A stretch of 64,000 bases of DNA, taken from NCBI GenBank assembly GCA_037974665.1, contig CM075783.1, forward strand, positions 44,191,818 to 44,255,817, in the 5' to 3' direction. This DNA comes from Ehretia macrophylla (Eukaryota; Streptophyta; Magnoliopsida; Boraginales; Ehretiaceae). The position numbers and the translations under genes are program-made. Shown one piece after another: positions 49,683-60,883 of the stretch; position 1 is the stretch's first letter, and the number at the start of each line of letters is the position of its first letter. Below the pieces are notes generated by a model. That model saw only the letters and a list, made by a program, of their open reading frames with translations. It did no database searches and had not been told where the DNA came from.

Positions 49683-51275
49683 GCAGCCGAGCAGGCTTGC
49701 TACCCCCGTCGTAGATCTCTCATAGAGCTTTCTAACGGTATGCTGTGCGCCGCGTAACTCCTTACAGATCAAAAGTTATGGGTAAATGAGCGACGGAGAC
49801 TTGGTCCCAAGCCCCATACCCTCGGTTTGCGGGCCCAGCCTCTACGTGAAGCGAAGTTTTCTTTCCCAAGGTGCCATGGTATTCAATAATTGAAATATGA
49901 TGGATTAGGTTATCATCATTTTCTAGGCTCACGACATACGATCCGGAAAGGAAAAACAGCGCAAAATAAGAAAAATGTCACAAAACTGATGGAAACGTTC
50001 GATTTTGGGCTCTGAAAATAGGCGCAGCCTAGCAAGCTGGCTACCCCCATTGTAGGACTATCAGAGAGATTTCTAACGGTATGCTGTGCGCTGCATAACC
50101 CCTTACGGATCAAAAGTTATGGGCACCAGAGCGACGGAGACCTAGTCCCAAGCACCACACCCTCGGTTTGCGGGCCCAGCCTCTACGTGAAGCGAAGTTG
50201 TCTTGCCCAAGGTGTCGTGTGATTCGATAATAAAAATGTGATGTATTAGGTTTTTGTCATTTTCTAGGCTCACGACGTACGATCCGGGAAGAAAAAAGAG
50301 CGTAAAAGAAGAAAACTGTCCGAAAACTGATGAAATCGTTCGATTTTGGGCTCCAAAAATAGGCTCAGCCGAGCAGGTTTGCTACCTCCGTAGTAGAGCC
50401 CTTAGAGAGCTTTCCAACGGTATGCTGTGCGCCGCATAACTCCTTGCGGATCAAAAGTTATGGGCACCGGAACGACGGATACCTGGTCACAAGTCCCAGG
50501 CCCTCGGTTTGCAGGCCCAGCCTCTACGTGAAGTGAAGTTGTCTTGTCCAAGGTGTCGTGGGATTCGGTAATAAAAATGTGATGGATTAGGTTGTCGTCT
50601 TTTTTACGGCTCACGACGCACGATCTGGGACGGCAAAACAGCGCAAAAGAAGAAAAGCGTCCCGAAATTGATGAAAAAGTTCAATTTTGGGCTTTGAAAA
50701 CAGTCTCATCCGAGGAAGATTACTATCCCTGTCGTAGAGCTCTCAGAGAGCTTTCCAACGGTATGTTGTACGCCGCGTGACGACTTACGGATCAAAAGTT
50801 ATGGGCACCGGAGTGACAGAGACCTGGTCCCAAGCTCCACGCCCACGGTTTGCGGGCCCAGTCTCTACGTGAAGAGAAGTTGTCTTGCCCAAGATGCCAT
50901 GGGATTCAGTAATAGAAATGTGATGGATTAGGTTGTCAAACTTTTCACGGCACACGACGTACGATCCGGGATAAAAAAAACAGCGCAAAAAAAAGAAAAG
51001 TGTCCTAAAACTAATGAAAACGTTCGATTTTGGGCTCCAAAAATAGGCACTGCTAAGTAGATTGGTTGCCCCCGTCGTAGAGCTCTCGGAGAGCTTTCCA
51101 ACGGTATACTGTACGCTGCGTAATTTCTTACGGATCAAAAGTTATGGGCACTGGAGCGACGGAGACCTGGTCGCAGGTCCGACGCTCGCGGTTTGCAGGC
51201 CCAGCCTCTACGCTAAGTGAAGTTGTCTAGCCCAAGATGCCGTGGGACTCGATAATAGAAATGTGATGGATAAAG
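49683..51275. repeat. 340-bp satellite segment S4
   Basis: Nearly five monomers of the S1 family between element B and the 5S array. The last monomer (about 50935-51275) is hybrid. Its left part reads like satellite (GGATTAGGTTGTC near 50926). Its right part carries 5S-array variants (CTCTACGC, AAGATGCCGTGGGACTCGATAATAG, GGATAAAGCATC) and leads straight into the first 5S unit. Confidence 0.93.
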
Positions 51276-51318
51276 CATCTTGGGAAATCTGAACGGGGCA
51301 AAAAAACAAAACGAAAAG

Positions 51319-51437
51319 AGGATGCAACATGATGATTTCCCAAGGGGTTACCCATCCTAGTACTACTCTCGCCCAAGGACGCTTAACTTCGAAGTTATGA
51401 TGGGATCCGGTGCATTAGTGCTGGTATGATCACACCC
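51319..51437 (-). rRNA. 5S rRNA: 5S rRNA copy 1 (full length, degenerate)
   Basis: 119 nt beginning GGGTGTGATCATACCAGCAC on the minus strand. It has about eleven differences from the array consensus, including changes near the 3' end (GTTGCATCCT). First unit after the satellite; its upstream spacer is M-like. Probably a pseudogene. Confidence 0.88.
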
Positions 51438-51851
51438 GTCATGTTGAGGACGCAAAGCCTTTATTCGTCGTCCATTTCGTAGCTCCCGACCAACGATCTG
51501 GGTCGAAGAAACAACGCAAAAAGAAGAAAAGTGACCCAAAACTGATACAAACTTTTGATTTTGGGATCTGAAAAACAGCCGGCACTGAGCAAGCTTGCTA
51601 CTCCCGTCGTAGAGCTCTTGGAGAGGTTTCCAACGATATGCTGTTTGCCGCATAACTCGTTAAAGATCAAAAGTTATGGGCAACGAAGCGACGGAGACTA
51701 GGACACAGGCCACACACCTTCGGCTTACGGGCCCAGCCTCTACGAGAAGCGAAGTTGTCTTGCCCAAGATGCCGTGGGACTCGATAATAGAAATGTGACG
51801 GATAAAGCATCTTGGCAAGTCTGAACGGGGCAAAAAAACAAAACAAAAATG

Positions 51852-51969
51852 GGGGGGCAACACGAGGACTTCCCAAGGGGTCACCCATCCTAGTACTACT
51901 TCGCCAAAGCACGTTTAACTTTGGAGTTCTGATAGGATCCGGTGGATTACTGATGGTATTATCGAACAC
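51852..51969 (-). rRNA. 5S rRNA: 5S rRNA copy 2 (full length, degenerate)
   Basis: 118 nt. It differs from the array consensus at about a dozen sites, including the first bases (GTGTTCGATA instead of GGGTGCGATC), so it is probably inactive. Its upstream spacer is N-like. Confidence 0.85.
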
Positions 51970-52382
51970 GTCATATTGAGGGCGTAAAGCCCTTATTTGT
52001 TGTCCTTTTCGCGGCTCCAAACGAACGATCTGGGTTGAAAAAATAGCACAAAAAGAAGAAAAGTGGCCCGAAACTGATGAAAACGTTCAATTTTGGGCTT
52101 TGAAAATAGGCACAACTGAGTAGGCTTGCTACGCCCGTCATAGATCTCTCGGAGAGCTTTCCAACGGTATTTTATGCACCGCCTAACTCTTTACAGATCA
52201 AAAGTTATGGGCACCGGAGCGACGGAGATCTGGTCACAGGCCCGACACCGTTGGTTTGCGGGCCCAGCCTCTACGCGAAACGAAGTTGTCTTGCCCAAGA
52301 TGCCGTGGGACTCGATAATAGAAATATGACGGATAAATCATTTTGGCAAGCCTGAATGGGGCAAAAAAACAAAACGAAAAAG

Positions 52383-52501
52383 GGGGTGCAACACGAGGAC
52401 TTCCCAGGGAGTCACCCATCCTATTCCTACTCACACCCAAGGACGCTTAACTTTGGAGTTCTGATAGGATCCGGTGAAATACTGCTGGTATGATCGTACC
52501 C
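52383..52501 (-). rRNA. 5S rRNA: 5S rRNA copy 3 (full length, O-type spacer)
   Basis: 119 nt with about eleven substitutions, several clustered where box C and the intermediate element lie. It is the only copy with an O-type upstream spacer (TGATTTTGGGATTTGAAAAA) that lacks the 21-nt deletion. It may represent the state before that deletion. Confidence 0.87.
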
Positions 52502-52915
52502 GTCATATTGAGGGCGCAAAGACATTATTTGTCGTCCTTTTTGTTGTTCGCGATGAACGATAGGGGACGAAAAAATAGCGCAAAAAGAAGAAAAGTGGCC
52601 CAAAACTGATGCAAACGTTTGATTTTGGGATTTGAAAAATAGGCACGGCCTAGCAGGCTTTTTGCCCCCGTTGTAGAGCTCTCAAAAAGTTTTCCAACGG
52701 TATGTTGTGCGCCGTATAACTCTTTACAGATCAAAAGTTATGGGCACCGGAGCGACGGAGACCTGGTCACTGGCCCTATACCCTCTGATTGCTGGCCCAG
52801 CCTCTACGCAAAGTGAAGTTGTCTTGCCCAAGATGCCGTGGGACTCGGTAATAGAAATGTGATGGATAAATCATTTTGTCAAGCCTAAACGGGGCAAAAA
52901 AACAAAACGAAAAGA

Positions 52916-53034
52916 GGGGTGCAACACGAGGACTTCTCACGGGGTCACCCATCCTATTACTACTTTCGTCCAAGCACGCTTAAATTCGGAGTTATGATGG
53001 GATCCGGTGAATTACTGTAGGTATGATCGCACCC
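52916..53034 (-). rRNA. 5S rRNA: 5S rRNA copy 4 (full length, degenerate)
   Basis: 119 nt with about eleven substitutions. The gene and 3' flank (52832-53031) are identical over 200 bp to those of copy 13 at 57560-57759. The upstream spacer is L-type (TTTTGGTCTCTGAAAATTGG, then a GACGTAGAGC variant). Confidence 0.88.
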
Positions 53035-53446
53035 ATCAGGATGAAGGCGTAAATCCCTTATTTGTAGTCCTTTTCGCATCTCCTAACGAACGATCGGGGA
53101 TGAAGAAACAGTAAAAATGAAGAAAAGTGGCCCAAAACTGATGCAAACGTTCGATTTTGGTCTCTGAAAATTGGCACAGCCGAGTAGACATGTTGCCCTT
53201 GACGTAGAGCTCTCTGAGAGCTTTCCAACTGAATGATGTGCGCCGTATAACTCTCTACGGATCAAAAGTTATAGGCACCGGAGCGACGGAGACCTGGTCA
53301 CAGGCCCCACGCCTTTGGTCTGCGGGCCCATCCTCTACGTGAAGTGAAGTTGTCTTGCCCAAGATGCCGTGGGACTCAATAATAGAAATGTGACAGATAA
53401 AGCATCTTGGTAAGCCTGAACGGGGAAAAAAAACAAAATGAAAAGG

Positions 53447-53565
53447 GGGGTACAAGACGAGGACTTCCCAAGAGGTTACCTATCATAGTACTACTCTCGC
53501 CCAAGCACGCTTAACTTCAGAGTTCTGATGGAATGCGGTGCATTAGTGCTGGTATGATCGCACCT
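53447..53565 (-). rRNA. 5S rRNA: 5S rRNA copy 5 (full length, degenerate)
   Basis: 119 nt with about eleven differences from the array consensus, including the terminal GTCTTGTACCCC instead of GTGTTGCACCCC. The upstream spacer is M-type (AATGATCGAGGATGAAAAAT). Confidence 0.87.
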
Positions 53566-53977
53566 GTCATGTTGAGGGCGCAATGCCCTTATGTGTCGTC
53601 CTTTTCCCGGCTCACGACGAATGATCGAGGATGAAAAATAGCGCAAAAAGTAGAAAAGTGGCCTGAAACTGATACAAATGTTTGATTTTGGGATCTGAAA
53701 ACAGGCGCAGCCTAGTAGATTTGATGCCCCCGTCGTAGAGTTCTCGGAGAGCTTTCCAACCATATATTGTGCGCCGCATAACTCCTTACGAATCAAAAGT
53801 TATGGGCACTGGTGCGCTGGAGACCTGGTCACTGGCCCCACTTCCTTAGTTTGCGGGGCCAACCTCTACGCGAAGCGAAGTTGTTTTGCCCAAGATGTCG
53901 TGGGACTCGATAATAGAAATGTGATAGATAAAGCATATTGACAAGCCTAAACGTGGCAAAAATGCCAAACGAAAAAG

Positions 53978-54096
53978 GGGGTGCAACACGAGGACTTCCC
54001 AGGGGGTCACCCATCTTATTTCTATTCTCGCCCAAGCACGTTTAACTTCAGAGTTCTGATGGGATCCGGCATATTACTGCTGGTATGATCGTACCC
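53978..54096 (-). rRNA. 5S rRNA: 5S rRNA copy 6 (full length, degenerate)
   Basis: 119 nt with about ten substitutions, including GCAGTAATATGCCGGATCCC near the 5' part. The 5' part of the gene and upstream spacer (54051-54184) are identical over 134 bp to copy 21 (61882-62015). The spacer is N-type (TTTGTCGTAATTTTCGCAGC). Confidence 0.88.
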
Positions 54097-54510
54097 GTCA
54101 TGTTGAGGGTGCAAAACCCTTATTTGTCGTAATTTTCGCAGCTCCCAACAAACGATCAGGGACGAAGAAATAACCCAAAAAGAAGAAAAGTGGCCCGAAA
54201 CTGATGCAAACCTTCAATTTCGGGCTCTGAAAATAGGCGCAGCTAAGCTGGCTTGCTGACCCTGTCGTAGAGCTCTCGGAGAGCTTTCCAACGGTATGCT
54301 GTGTGCTGCATAACTCCTTACAGATCAAAAGTTATGGGCACCGGAGCGACGGAGACCAGGTCACAGGACCCACGCCCTTGATTTGCGGGCGCAGCCTCTA
54401 CGCGAAGTGAAGTTGTCTTGCCCAAGATGCCGTGGGACTTGATAATAGAAATGTGATGGATAAAGCATTTTGGGAAGCCTAAACGGGGCAAAAAAACAAA
54501 ATGAAAAGGG

Positions 54511-54608
54511 GTAGTGCAACACGAGGACTTCCCAGGGGGTCACTTATCCTAGTACTACTCTTGCTCAAGCACGCTTAACTTCAGAGTTCTGATGGTATGA
54601 TGGCACCC
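54511..54608 (-). pseudogene. 5S rRNA: 5S rRNA copy 7 with 21-nt deletion
   Basis: 98 nt. Bases 16-36 of the usual gene (AGCACTAATGCACCGGATCCC) are absent, joining ATCATACC to ATCAGAACTC. The box A, intermediate and box C regions remain. Its sequence is shared with copies 12 and 16, including a GCACTAC 3' end. The upstream spacer is O-type. Confidence 0.9.
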
Positions 54609-55022
54609 GTCATGTTGAGGGCGCGAAGCCCTTATGTGCCATCCTTTTTGCGGTTCCCGACGAACGATCCGGGAAGAAGAAACAATGCAAAAAGAAGAAA
54701 AATGGCCCAAAATTAATGCAAACATTTGATTTTTGGATCAAAAAAATATGCGCAGCCTAGCAGGCTTTCTGCCCCCATCATAGAGCTCTTCGAGAGCTTT
54801 TCAACGGTATGTTGTGCGCCGCATAACTCCTTGCGGATCAAAAGTTATGGGCACCAGAGCGATTTAGACCTGGTCACTGGCCCTATGCCCTTTGTTTGCG
54901 GGCCCAGCCTCTATGCGCAGCGAAGCTGTCTTGCCCAAGATGCCGTGGGACTCGGTAATAGAAATGTTATGGATAAAGCATTTTGGCAAGCCTAAACGGG
55001 GCAAAAAAACTAAACGAAAAGG

Positions 55023-55120
55023 GGGGTGGAACACGAGGACTTCCTAGGGGGTCTCCTATCCTATTACTACTCTCGCCCAAGCATGCTTAACTTCAGAGAT
55101 TTGATGGTATGATCGCACCA
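55023..55120 (-). pseudogene. 5S rRNA: 5S rRNA copy 8 with 21-nt deletion
   Basis: 98 nt with the same 16-36 deletion. It carries its own substitutions (TTCCACCCC 3' end, AAATCTCTGAAG). It is the extra O-type unit in the repeat order, directly after copy 7. Confidence 0.88.
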
Positions 55121-55505
55121 GTCATGTTGAGGGCGCAAAGCCCTTATGTTTCGTCCTTTTCGCGGCTCCCGACGAAAGATCCGGGACGAAGAAACAGTGC
55201 AAAAAGAAGAAAAATGGCACGAAACTAATGAAAACGTTTGATTTTTGGATCAGCAAAATATGTGCAGCCTAGCCGGCTTTCTACCCCCGTTGTAGAGCTC
55301 TCGGAGAGTTTTCCAACGGTATGTTGGGCGCCGTATAATTCCTTACGGATCAAAAGTTATGGGCACCGGAATGGCGGAGACCTGGTCATAGGCCCCACGC
55401 CCTCGGTTTACGGGCCCAGCCTCTACGCGAAGCGAAGTTGTCTTGCCCAAGATGCCGTGGGACTCGATAATAGAAATGTGATAGATAAAGCATTTTGACA
55501 AGCCA

Positions 55506-55534
55506 AAACGGTCCAAAAAAACAAAACAAAAAGA
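55506..55534 (-). terminator. Pol III terminator (example: copy 9)
   Basis: Immediately after the 5S 3' end the minus strand reads three T runs, CTTTTTGTTTTGTTTTTTTG, sufficient for Pol III termination. The motif recurs after nearly every copy, including those with the 21-nt deletion. Confidence 0.8.
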
Positions 55535-55653
55535 GGGGTGGAACATGAGGACTTCCGAGGGAGTCACCCGTCCTAGTACTACTCTCGCCAAAGTACAGTT
55601 AACTTCACAGTTCTGATGGGATCCGGTGCATTAGTGCTGGTATGATCGCACCC
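55535..55653 (-). rRNA. 5S rRNA: 5S rRNA copy 9 (full length, degenerate)
   Basis: 119 nt. The first 43 bases match the array consensus exactly, with about ten changes further on (for example AACTGTACTTTGGCG in the box A region). The upstream spacer is L-type with AAATAAGGG at about -29. Confidence 0.9.
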
Positions 55654-55682
55654 GTCATGTTGAGGGCGCAAAGCCCTTATTT
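55654..55682 (-). promoter_or_regulatory. 5S upstream promoter region (example: copy 9)
   Basis: On the minus strand CAAATAAGGG occupies about -30 to -21 and C is at -1. This fits the TATA-like element near -28 and the -1 C known for plant 5S genes. Between them GGGCTTTGCGCCC can fold into a short hairpin. Comparable sequence, often with ACATAAGGG, precedes nearly every copy in the array. Confidence 0.65.
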
Positions 55683-56065
55683 GTCGTCCATTTCGCAGCT
55701 CTAGACGAACGATCGGTGACGAAGAAAAAGCGAAAATGAAGAAAAGCGGCCCGAAACTAATGCAAACATTCGATTTTGGTCTCTGAAAATAGGCGCAGCA
55801 GAGCCAGCATGTTGCCCTCGACGTAGATCTCTCTGAGTGCTTTCTAACTGTCTAATGTGCGCCGCATAACTCTTTACAAATCAAAAGTTATAGGTACCGG
55901 AGCGACGGAGACCTGGTCACTGGCCCCACGCCTTCAGTCTGCGGGCCCAGCCTCTATGGGAAGCGAAGTTGTCTTGCCCAAGATGCCGTGGGACTCGATA
56001 GTAGAAATGTGATAGATAGAACACCTTTGCAAGTCTGAACGGGGCAAAAAAACAGAACGAAAAAG

Positions 56066-56184
56066 GGGGTGCAACACAAGGACTTCCTAGAGGGTCACCC
56101 ATCCTAATACTACTCTCGCCTAAGCACGCTTAACTTTGGAGTTCTGATGGGATCCGGTGCATTAGTGCTAGTATGATCGCACCA
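56066..56184 (-). rRNA. 5S rRNA: 5S rRNA copy 10 (full length, least altered)
   Basis: 119 nt with about eight differences from the array consensus, the fewest among full-length copies. One of them is the first base (TGGTGCGATC). The upstream spacer is M-type. If any full-length copy here were transcribed, this and copy 9 are the best candidates. Confidence 0.9.
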
Positions 56185-56595
56185 TTCATGTTGAGGACGC
56201 AAAGCCCTTATGTGTTGTCCTTTTCGCAGCTCCCGATGAATGATCGAGGATGAAAAATAGCGCAAAAAGTAGAAAAGTGGCCTGAAACTGATGCAAACGT
56301 TTGATTTTGGGATCTGAAAACAGGCGCAGCCTAGCAGATTTGCTGCCCCTGTCGTAGAGCTTCAGGAGAGCTCTCCAACGATATGCTGTGCGCCGCATAA
56401 CTCCTTACAAATCAAAAGTTATGGGCACCGGAGCGACAGAGACCTGGTCACCGGCCCCACTTCCTTAGTGTACAGGACCAGCCTCTACGCAAAGCGAAGT
56501 TGTTTTGCCCAAGATGCTGTGGAACTCGATAATAGAAATGTGATAGATAAAGCATCTTGGCAAGCCTAACGGGGCAAAAAAACAAAACGAAAAGG

Positions 56596-56714
56596 GGGGT
56601 GTAACACGATGACTTCCCAGGGGGTCACCAACCCTATTTCTATTCTCGCCCAAGCACACTTAACTTTGGAGTTCGGATGGGATCGGGTTCATTACTGCTG
56701 GAATGATCGCATCC
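56596..56714 (-). rRNA. 5S rRNA: 5S rRNA copy 11 (full length, degenerate)
   Basis: 119 nt with about fourteen substitutions spread along the gene (GGATGCGATCATTCCAGCAG start). The upstream spacer is N-type with an ACATGATGG variant just before the gene. Confidence 0.86.
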
Positions 56715-57131
56715 ATCATGTTGAGGGCGCAAAGCCCTTATTTGTCGTCATTTTCATGGCTTCCGACGAACGATCCGAGATGAAGAAACAACGCAAAAAG
56801 AAAAAGAAAAGCAGCCCGAAACTGATGCAAACCTTCAATTTTGGGCTCTAAAAACAGGCGCAGGCGAGCTGGCTTGCTAACCTCGTCGTAGAGCATTCGG
56901 AGAACTTTCTAACGGTATGTTGTGCGCCGCATAACTCCTTACAGATCAAAAGTTATAGGCACGGGAACAACGGAGAACTGGTCACAGGCCCCATGCCCTC
57001 AGTTTGCAGGCCCATCCTCTACGCGAGGCGAAGTTGTCTTGCCCAAGATCTCGTGGCACTCAATAATAGAAATGTGACGGATAAAGCATCTTGGCAAGCT
57101 TGAACGGGGCAGAAAAACAAAACGAAAAGGG

Positions 57132-57229
57132 GTAGTGCAACACGAGGACTTCCCAGGGGGTCACTTATCCTAGTACTACTCTTGCTCAAGCACGCTTAAC
57201 TTCAGAGTTCTGATGGTATGATCGCACCC
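57132..57229 (-). pseudogene. 5S rRNA: 5S rRNA copy 12 with 21-nt deletion
   Basis: 98 nt with the 16-36 deletion. It is identical to copy 16 along the gene and into the terminator flank. The upstream spacer is O-type. Confidence 0.9.
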
Positions 57230-57643
57230 GTCATTTTGAGGGCACAAAGCCCTTATGTATCGTCCTTTTCGCGGCTCCCAACGAACAATCTGGGACGAAG
57301 AAATAGCGCAAAAAGAAGAAAAATAGCCCAAAACTAATGCAAACGTTTGATTTTTGGATCAGTAAAATATGCGTAGCCTAGCAGGCTTTCTGCCCCCGTC
57401 GTAGAGCTCTCGGAGAGTTTTTCAACTGTATGTTGTGCGCCTTATAACTCCTTACAGATCAAAAGTTATGGGCACCGGAGTGACGAAGACCTGGTCACTG
57501 GCCCTACGCCCTCTGTTTGCGGGCCCAGCCTTTACGCAAAGCGAAGTTGTCTTGCCCACGATGCCGTGGGACTCGGTAATAGAAATGTGATGGATAAATC
57601 ATTTTGTCAAGCCTAAACGGGGCAAAAAAACAAAACGAAAAGA

Positions 57644-57762
57644 GGGGTGCAACACGAGGACTTCTCACGGGGTCACCCATCCTATTACTACTTTCGTCCA
57701 AGCACGCTTAAATTCGGAGTTATGATGGGATCCGGTGAATTACTGTAGGTATGATCGCAACT
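57644..57762 (-). rRNA. 5S rRNA: 5S rRNA copy 13 (full length, degenerate)
   Basis: 119 nt. Identical to copy 4 except the first bases (AGTTGCGATC). The L-type upstream spacers of the two copies differ more, so the identical tract ends abruptly at the 5' end of the gene. Confidence 0.88.
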
Positions 57763-58174
57763 GTTATGTTGAGGGCATAAATCCCTTATTTGTCGTCCTT
57801 TTCGCATCTCCTAACGAACGATTGGGGACAAAGAAAAAGCAAAAATGAAGAAAAGTCACCCAAAACTGATGCAAACGTTTGATTTTGGTCTCTGAAAATA
57901 GGCGCAGTAGAGCTGGCATATTTCCCTCGACGTAGAGCTCTCTGAGAGCTTTCCAACTGTCTGTTGTGCGCCACATAACTCTCTACAAATCAAAAGTTAT
58001 GGGCACCGGAGCGATGGAGACCTAGTCACAAGCCCCACGCCTTCGGTCTGTGGGCCCAGCCTCTACGCAAAGCGAAGTTGTTTTGCCCAAGATCCCGTGG
58101 GACTTGATAATAGAAATGTGACGGATAAAGCATCTTGACAAGTATGAACGGGGCAAAAAAACAAAACGAAAAGG

Positions 58175-58294
58175 GGGGTGTAACACGACGACTTCCTAGG
58201 GGGTCACCCATCCTAGTACTACTCTCGCCCAAGAACGCTTAACTTTTATAGGTTTGATGGGATCCGGTGCATTACTACTGGTATGATCGTACCC
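58175..58294 (-). rRNA. 5S rRNA: 5S rRNA copy 14 (full length, degenerate)
   Basis: 120 nt with an altered patch (AAACCTATAAAAGTTAAGCG) where others read AACTCCGAAGTTAAGCG, and a few other changes. The upstream spacer is M-type. Confidence 0.87.
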
Positions 58295-58706
58295 GTCATG
58301 TTGAGGGCGCAAAGCCCTTATTTGTCGCCCTTCTCGCGGCTCCTGACGAATGATCGAGGACGAAAAACAGCGTAAAAAGCAGAAAAGTAGCCCGAAACTG
58401 ATGCAAACGTTTGATTTTGGGATCTGAAAACAAGCGCAGCCTAGTAGATTTGCTGCCCCTGTCGTAGAGTTCTCGGAGAGTTTTCCAACCATATGCTTTG
58501 CGCCGTATAACTCCTTACGGATCAAAAGTTGTGGGCACCGAAGCGACGGAGACCTGGTCACTGGCCCCACTTCCTCAATTTGCGGAGCCAGCCTCTATGC
58601 GAAGCGAAGTTGTCTTGCCTAAGATGCCGTGGAACTCGATAATAGAAATGTGATAGATAAAGCATCTTGGCAAGCCTGAACGCGACAAAAATGCCAAACG
58701 AAAAAG

Positions 58707-58825
58707 GGGGTGCAACACGAGGACTTCCCAGGGGGTCACCCATCCTATTTCTACTCTCGCCCAAGCACATTTAACTTCGGAGTTCTGATGGGATCCGGCA
58801 TATTACTGCTACTATAATCGCACCC
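58707..58825 (-). rRNA. 5S rRNA: 5S rRNA copy 15 (full length, degenerate)
   Basis: 119 nt. The 3' 40 bases match the array consensus, while the 5' part has several changes (GATTATAGTAGCAGTAATAT). The N-type upstream spacer is about 46 bp shorter than normal, missing sequence near 58950. Confidence 0.87.
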
Positions 58826-59192
58826 GTCATGTTGAGGGCGCAAAACCCTTATTTGTCGTAATTTTCCCGGCTCCTGACGAACGATCGGGGATGAAGAAAC
58901 AGCCGAAAAAGAAGAAAAGTCGGCCGAAACTGATGCAAACGTTCAATTTGTAGAGCTCTCAGAGAGCTTTCCAACGGTACACTGTGTGCCGCATAACTCG
59001 TTACGGACAAAAAGTTATAGGCACCGGAGCGACGGAGACTTGGTCACAGGCTCCACGCCCTTGGTTTCAGGCCCATCCTCTACGCGAAGCGAAGTTGTCT
59101 TGCCCAAGATGCCGTGGGACTCGAAAATAAAAATAAGACGGATAAAGCATCTTGGCAAGCCTGAACGGGGCAGAAAAACAAAACGAAAAGGG

Positions 59193-59290
59193 GTAGTGCA
59201 ACACGAGGACTTCCCAGGGGGTCACTTATCCTAGTACTACTCTTGCTCAAGCACGCTTAACTTCAGAGTTCTGATGGTATGATCGCACCC
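59193..59290 (-). pseudogene. 5S rRNA: 5S rRNA copy 16 with 21-nt deletion
   Basis: 98 nt with the 16-36 deletion, identical to copy 12. The upstream spacer is O-type. Confidence 0.9.
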
Positions 59291-59703
59291 GTCTTGTTGA
59301 GGGCGCAAATCATTTATGTGTTGTCCTTTTCTCAGCTCTTGACGAACGATCCGAGATGAAGAAACAGCGCAAAAAGAAGAAAAATGGCCCAAAACTGATG
59401 CAAACGTTTGATTTTAGAATCATAAAAATATGCTCAGCCTAGCAGGCTTTCTACCCCCATCGTAGAGCTCTTGGAGAGCATTTCAACAGTATGCTGTGCG
59501 CCGCATAACTCCTTACAGATCAAAAGTTATGGGAATCGGAGCGACGGAGACCTGGTCACAGGCCTTACGCCCTCTATTTGCAGGCCCAGCCTCTACGCGA
59601 AGCGAAGTTGCTTGCCCAAGATACCGTGGGATTCGATAATATAAATGTGACGGATAAATCATTTTGTCAAGCCTAAACAGGGCAAAAAAACAAAATGAAA
59701 AGA

Positions 59704-59822
59704 GGGGTGCAATACGAGGACTTCCCTGGGGGTCACCCATCCTATTACTACTCTCGCCCAAGCACGCTTAACTTCATAGTTCTGATGGGATCTAGTGAAT
59801 TACTACTGGTATAATCACACCC
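59704..59822 (-). rRNA. 5S rRNA: 5S rRNA copy 17 (full length, degenerate)
   Basis: 119 nt with about twelve substitutions (GGGTGTGATTATACCAGTAG start). The upstream spacer is L-type. Confidence 0.87.
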
Positions 59823-60234
59823 GCCATGTTAAGGGCGCAAATCCCTTATTTGTTGTCCTTTTCGCAGCTCCGGACGAACGATCGGGGATGAAGAAAAAGC
59901 GAAATTGAAGAAAATGGGCCCAAAACTGATGCAAACATTCGATTTTGGTCTCTAAAAATAGGCGCAGTAGAGCCAGCATGTTGCCCTCGATGTAGAGCTC
60001 TCCGAGTGCTTTCCAACTGTCTGCTATGTGCCGCATAACTCTTTGCATATCAAAAGTTATGGGCACCGGAGCGATGGAGACCTGGTCACAGACCCCACGC
60101 CTTCGGTCTGCGGGCCGAGCCTCTACGCGAAGCGAAGTTATTTTGCCCTAGATGCCGTGGGACTCGATAATAGAAATGTGACGGATAAAGCATCTTGGCA
60201 AGTCTAAACGAGGCAAAAAAACAAAACGAAAAGG

Positions 60235-60353
60235 AGGGTGTAACACGAGGACTTCCTAGGGGGTTACCCATCCTAGTACTATTCTCGCCCAAGCATGCTT
60301 AACTTTGGAGTTCTGATGGGATCCTTTGCATTACTACTGGTATGATCGTACTT
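60235..60353 (-). rRNA. 5S rRNA: 5S rRNA copy 18 (full length, degenerate)
   Basis: 119 nt with about a dozen substitutions (AAGTACGATCATACCAGTAG start, AAAGGATCCC). The upstream spacer is M-type. Confidence 0.86.
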
Positions 60354-60764
60354 GTGATGTTGAGGGCGCAAAGCCCTTATTTGTCGTCCTTTTCGCGGCT
60401 CCCGATGAATGATCGAGGATGAAAAATAGCTCAAAAAGCAGAAAAGTGGCCCAAAACTGATGCAAATGTTTGATTTTGGGATCTAAAAATAGGCGCAGCC
60501 TAGTAGATTTGGTGCCCTTGTCGTAGAGCTCTCGGGGAGCTTTCCAATGTATGATGTGCACCGCATAAGTCCTTACAGATCAAAAGTTATGGGGACCGGA
60601 ATGACAGAGACCAGGTCACTGGCCCCACGTCCTCGGTTTGCGGGCCTAGCCTCTTCGCAAAGCGAAGTTGTCTTGCCCAAGATGCCGTGGAACTCAAGAA
60701 TAGAAATGTGATGGATAAAACATCTTGGCAAGGCTGAATATAGCAAAAATACAAAACGAAAAAA

Positions 60765-60883
60765 GGGGTGCAACACGAGGACTTCCCAGGGGGTCACCCA
60801 TCCTATTTGTACTCTTGTCCAAGCACGTTTAACTTCGGAGTTCTGATGGGATCCGGCACATTACTACTGGTATGATCGCACCC
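60765..60883 (-). rRNA. 5S rRNA: 5S rRNA copy 19 (full length, degenerate)
   Basis: 119 nt with about nine substitutions, including AGTACAAATAGG in the box C region. The upstream spacer is N-type. Confidence 0.88.

Noticed and set aside
33835-49759. A 77-bp target-site duplication around element B.
   Set aside because: The two stretches differ at about 13 of 77 positions and are two different monomers. LTR elements of this class make 5-bp duplications.
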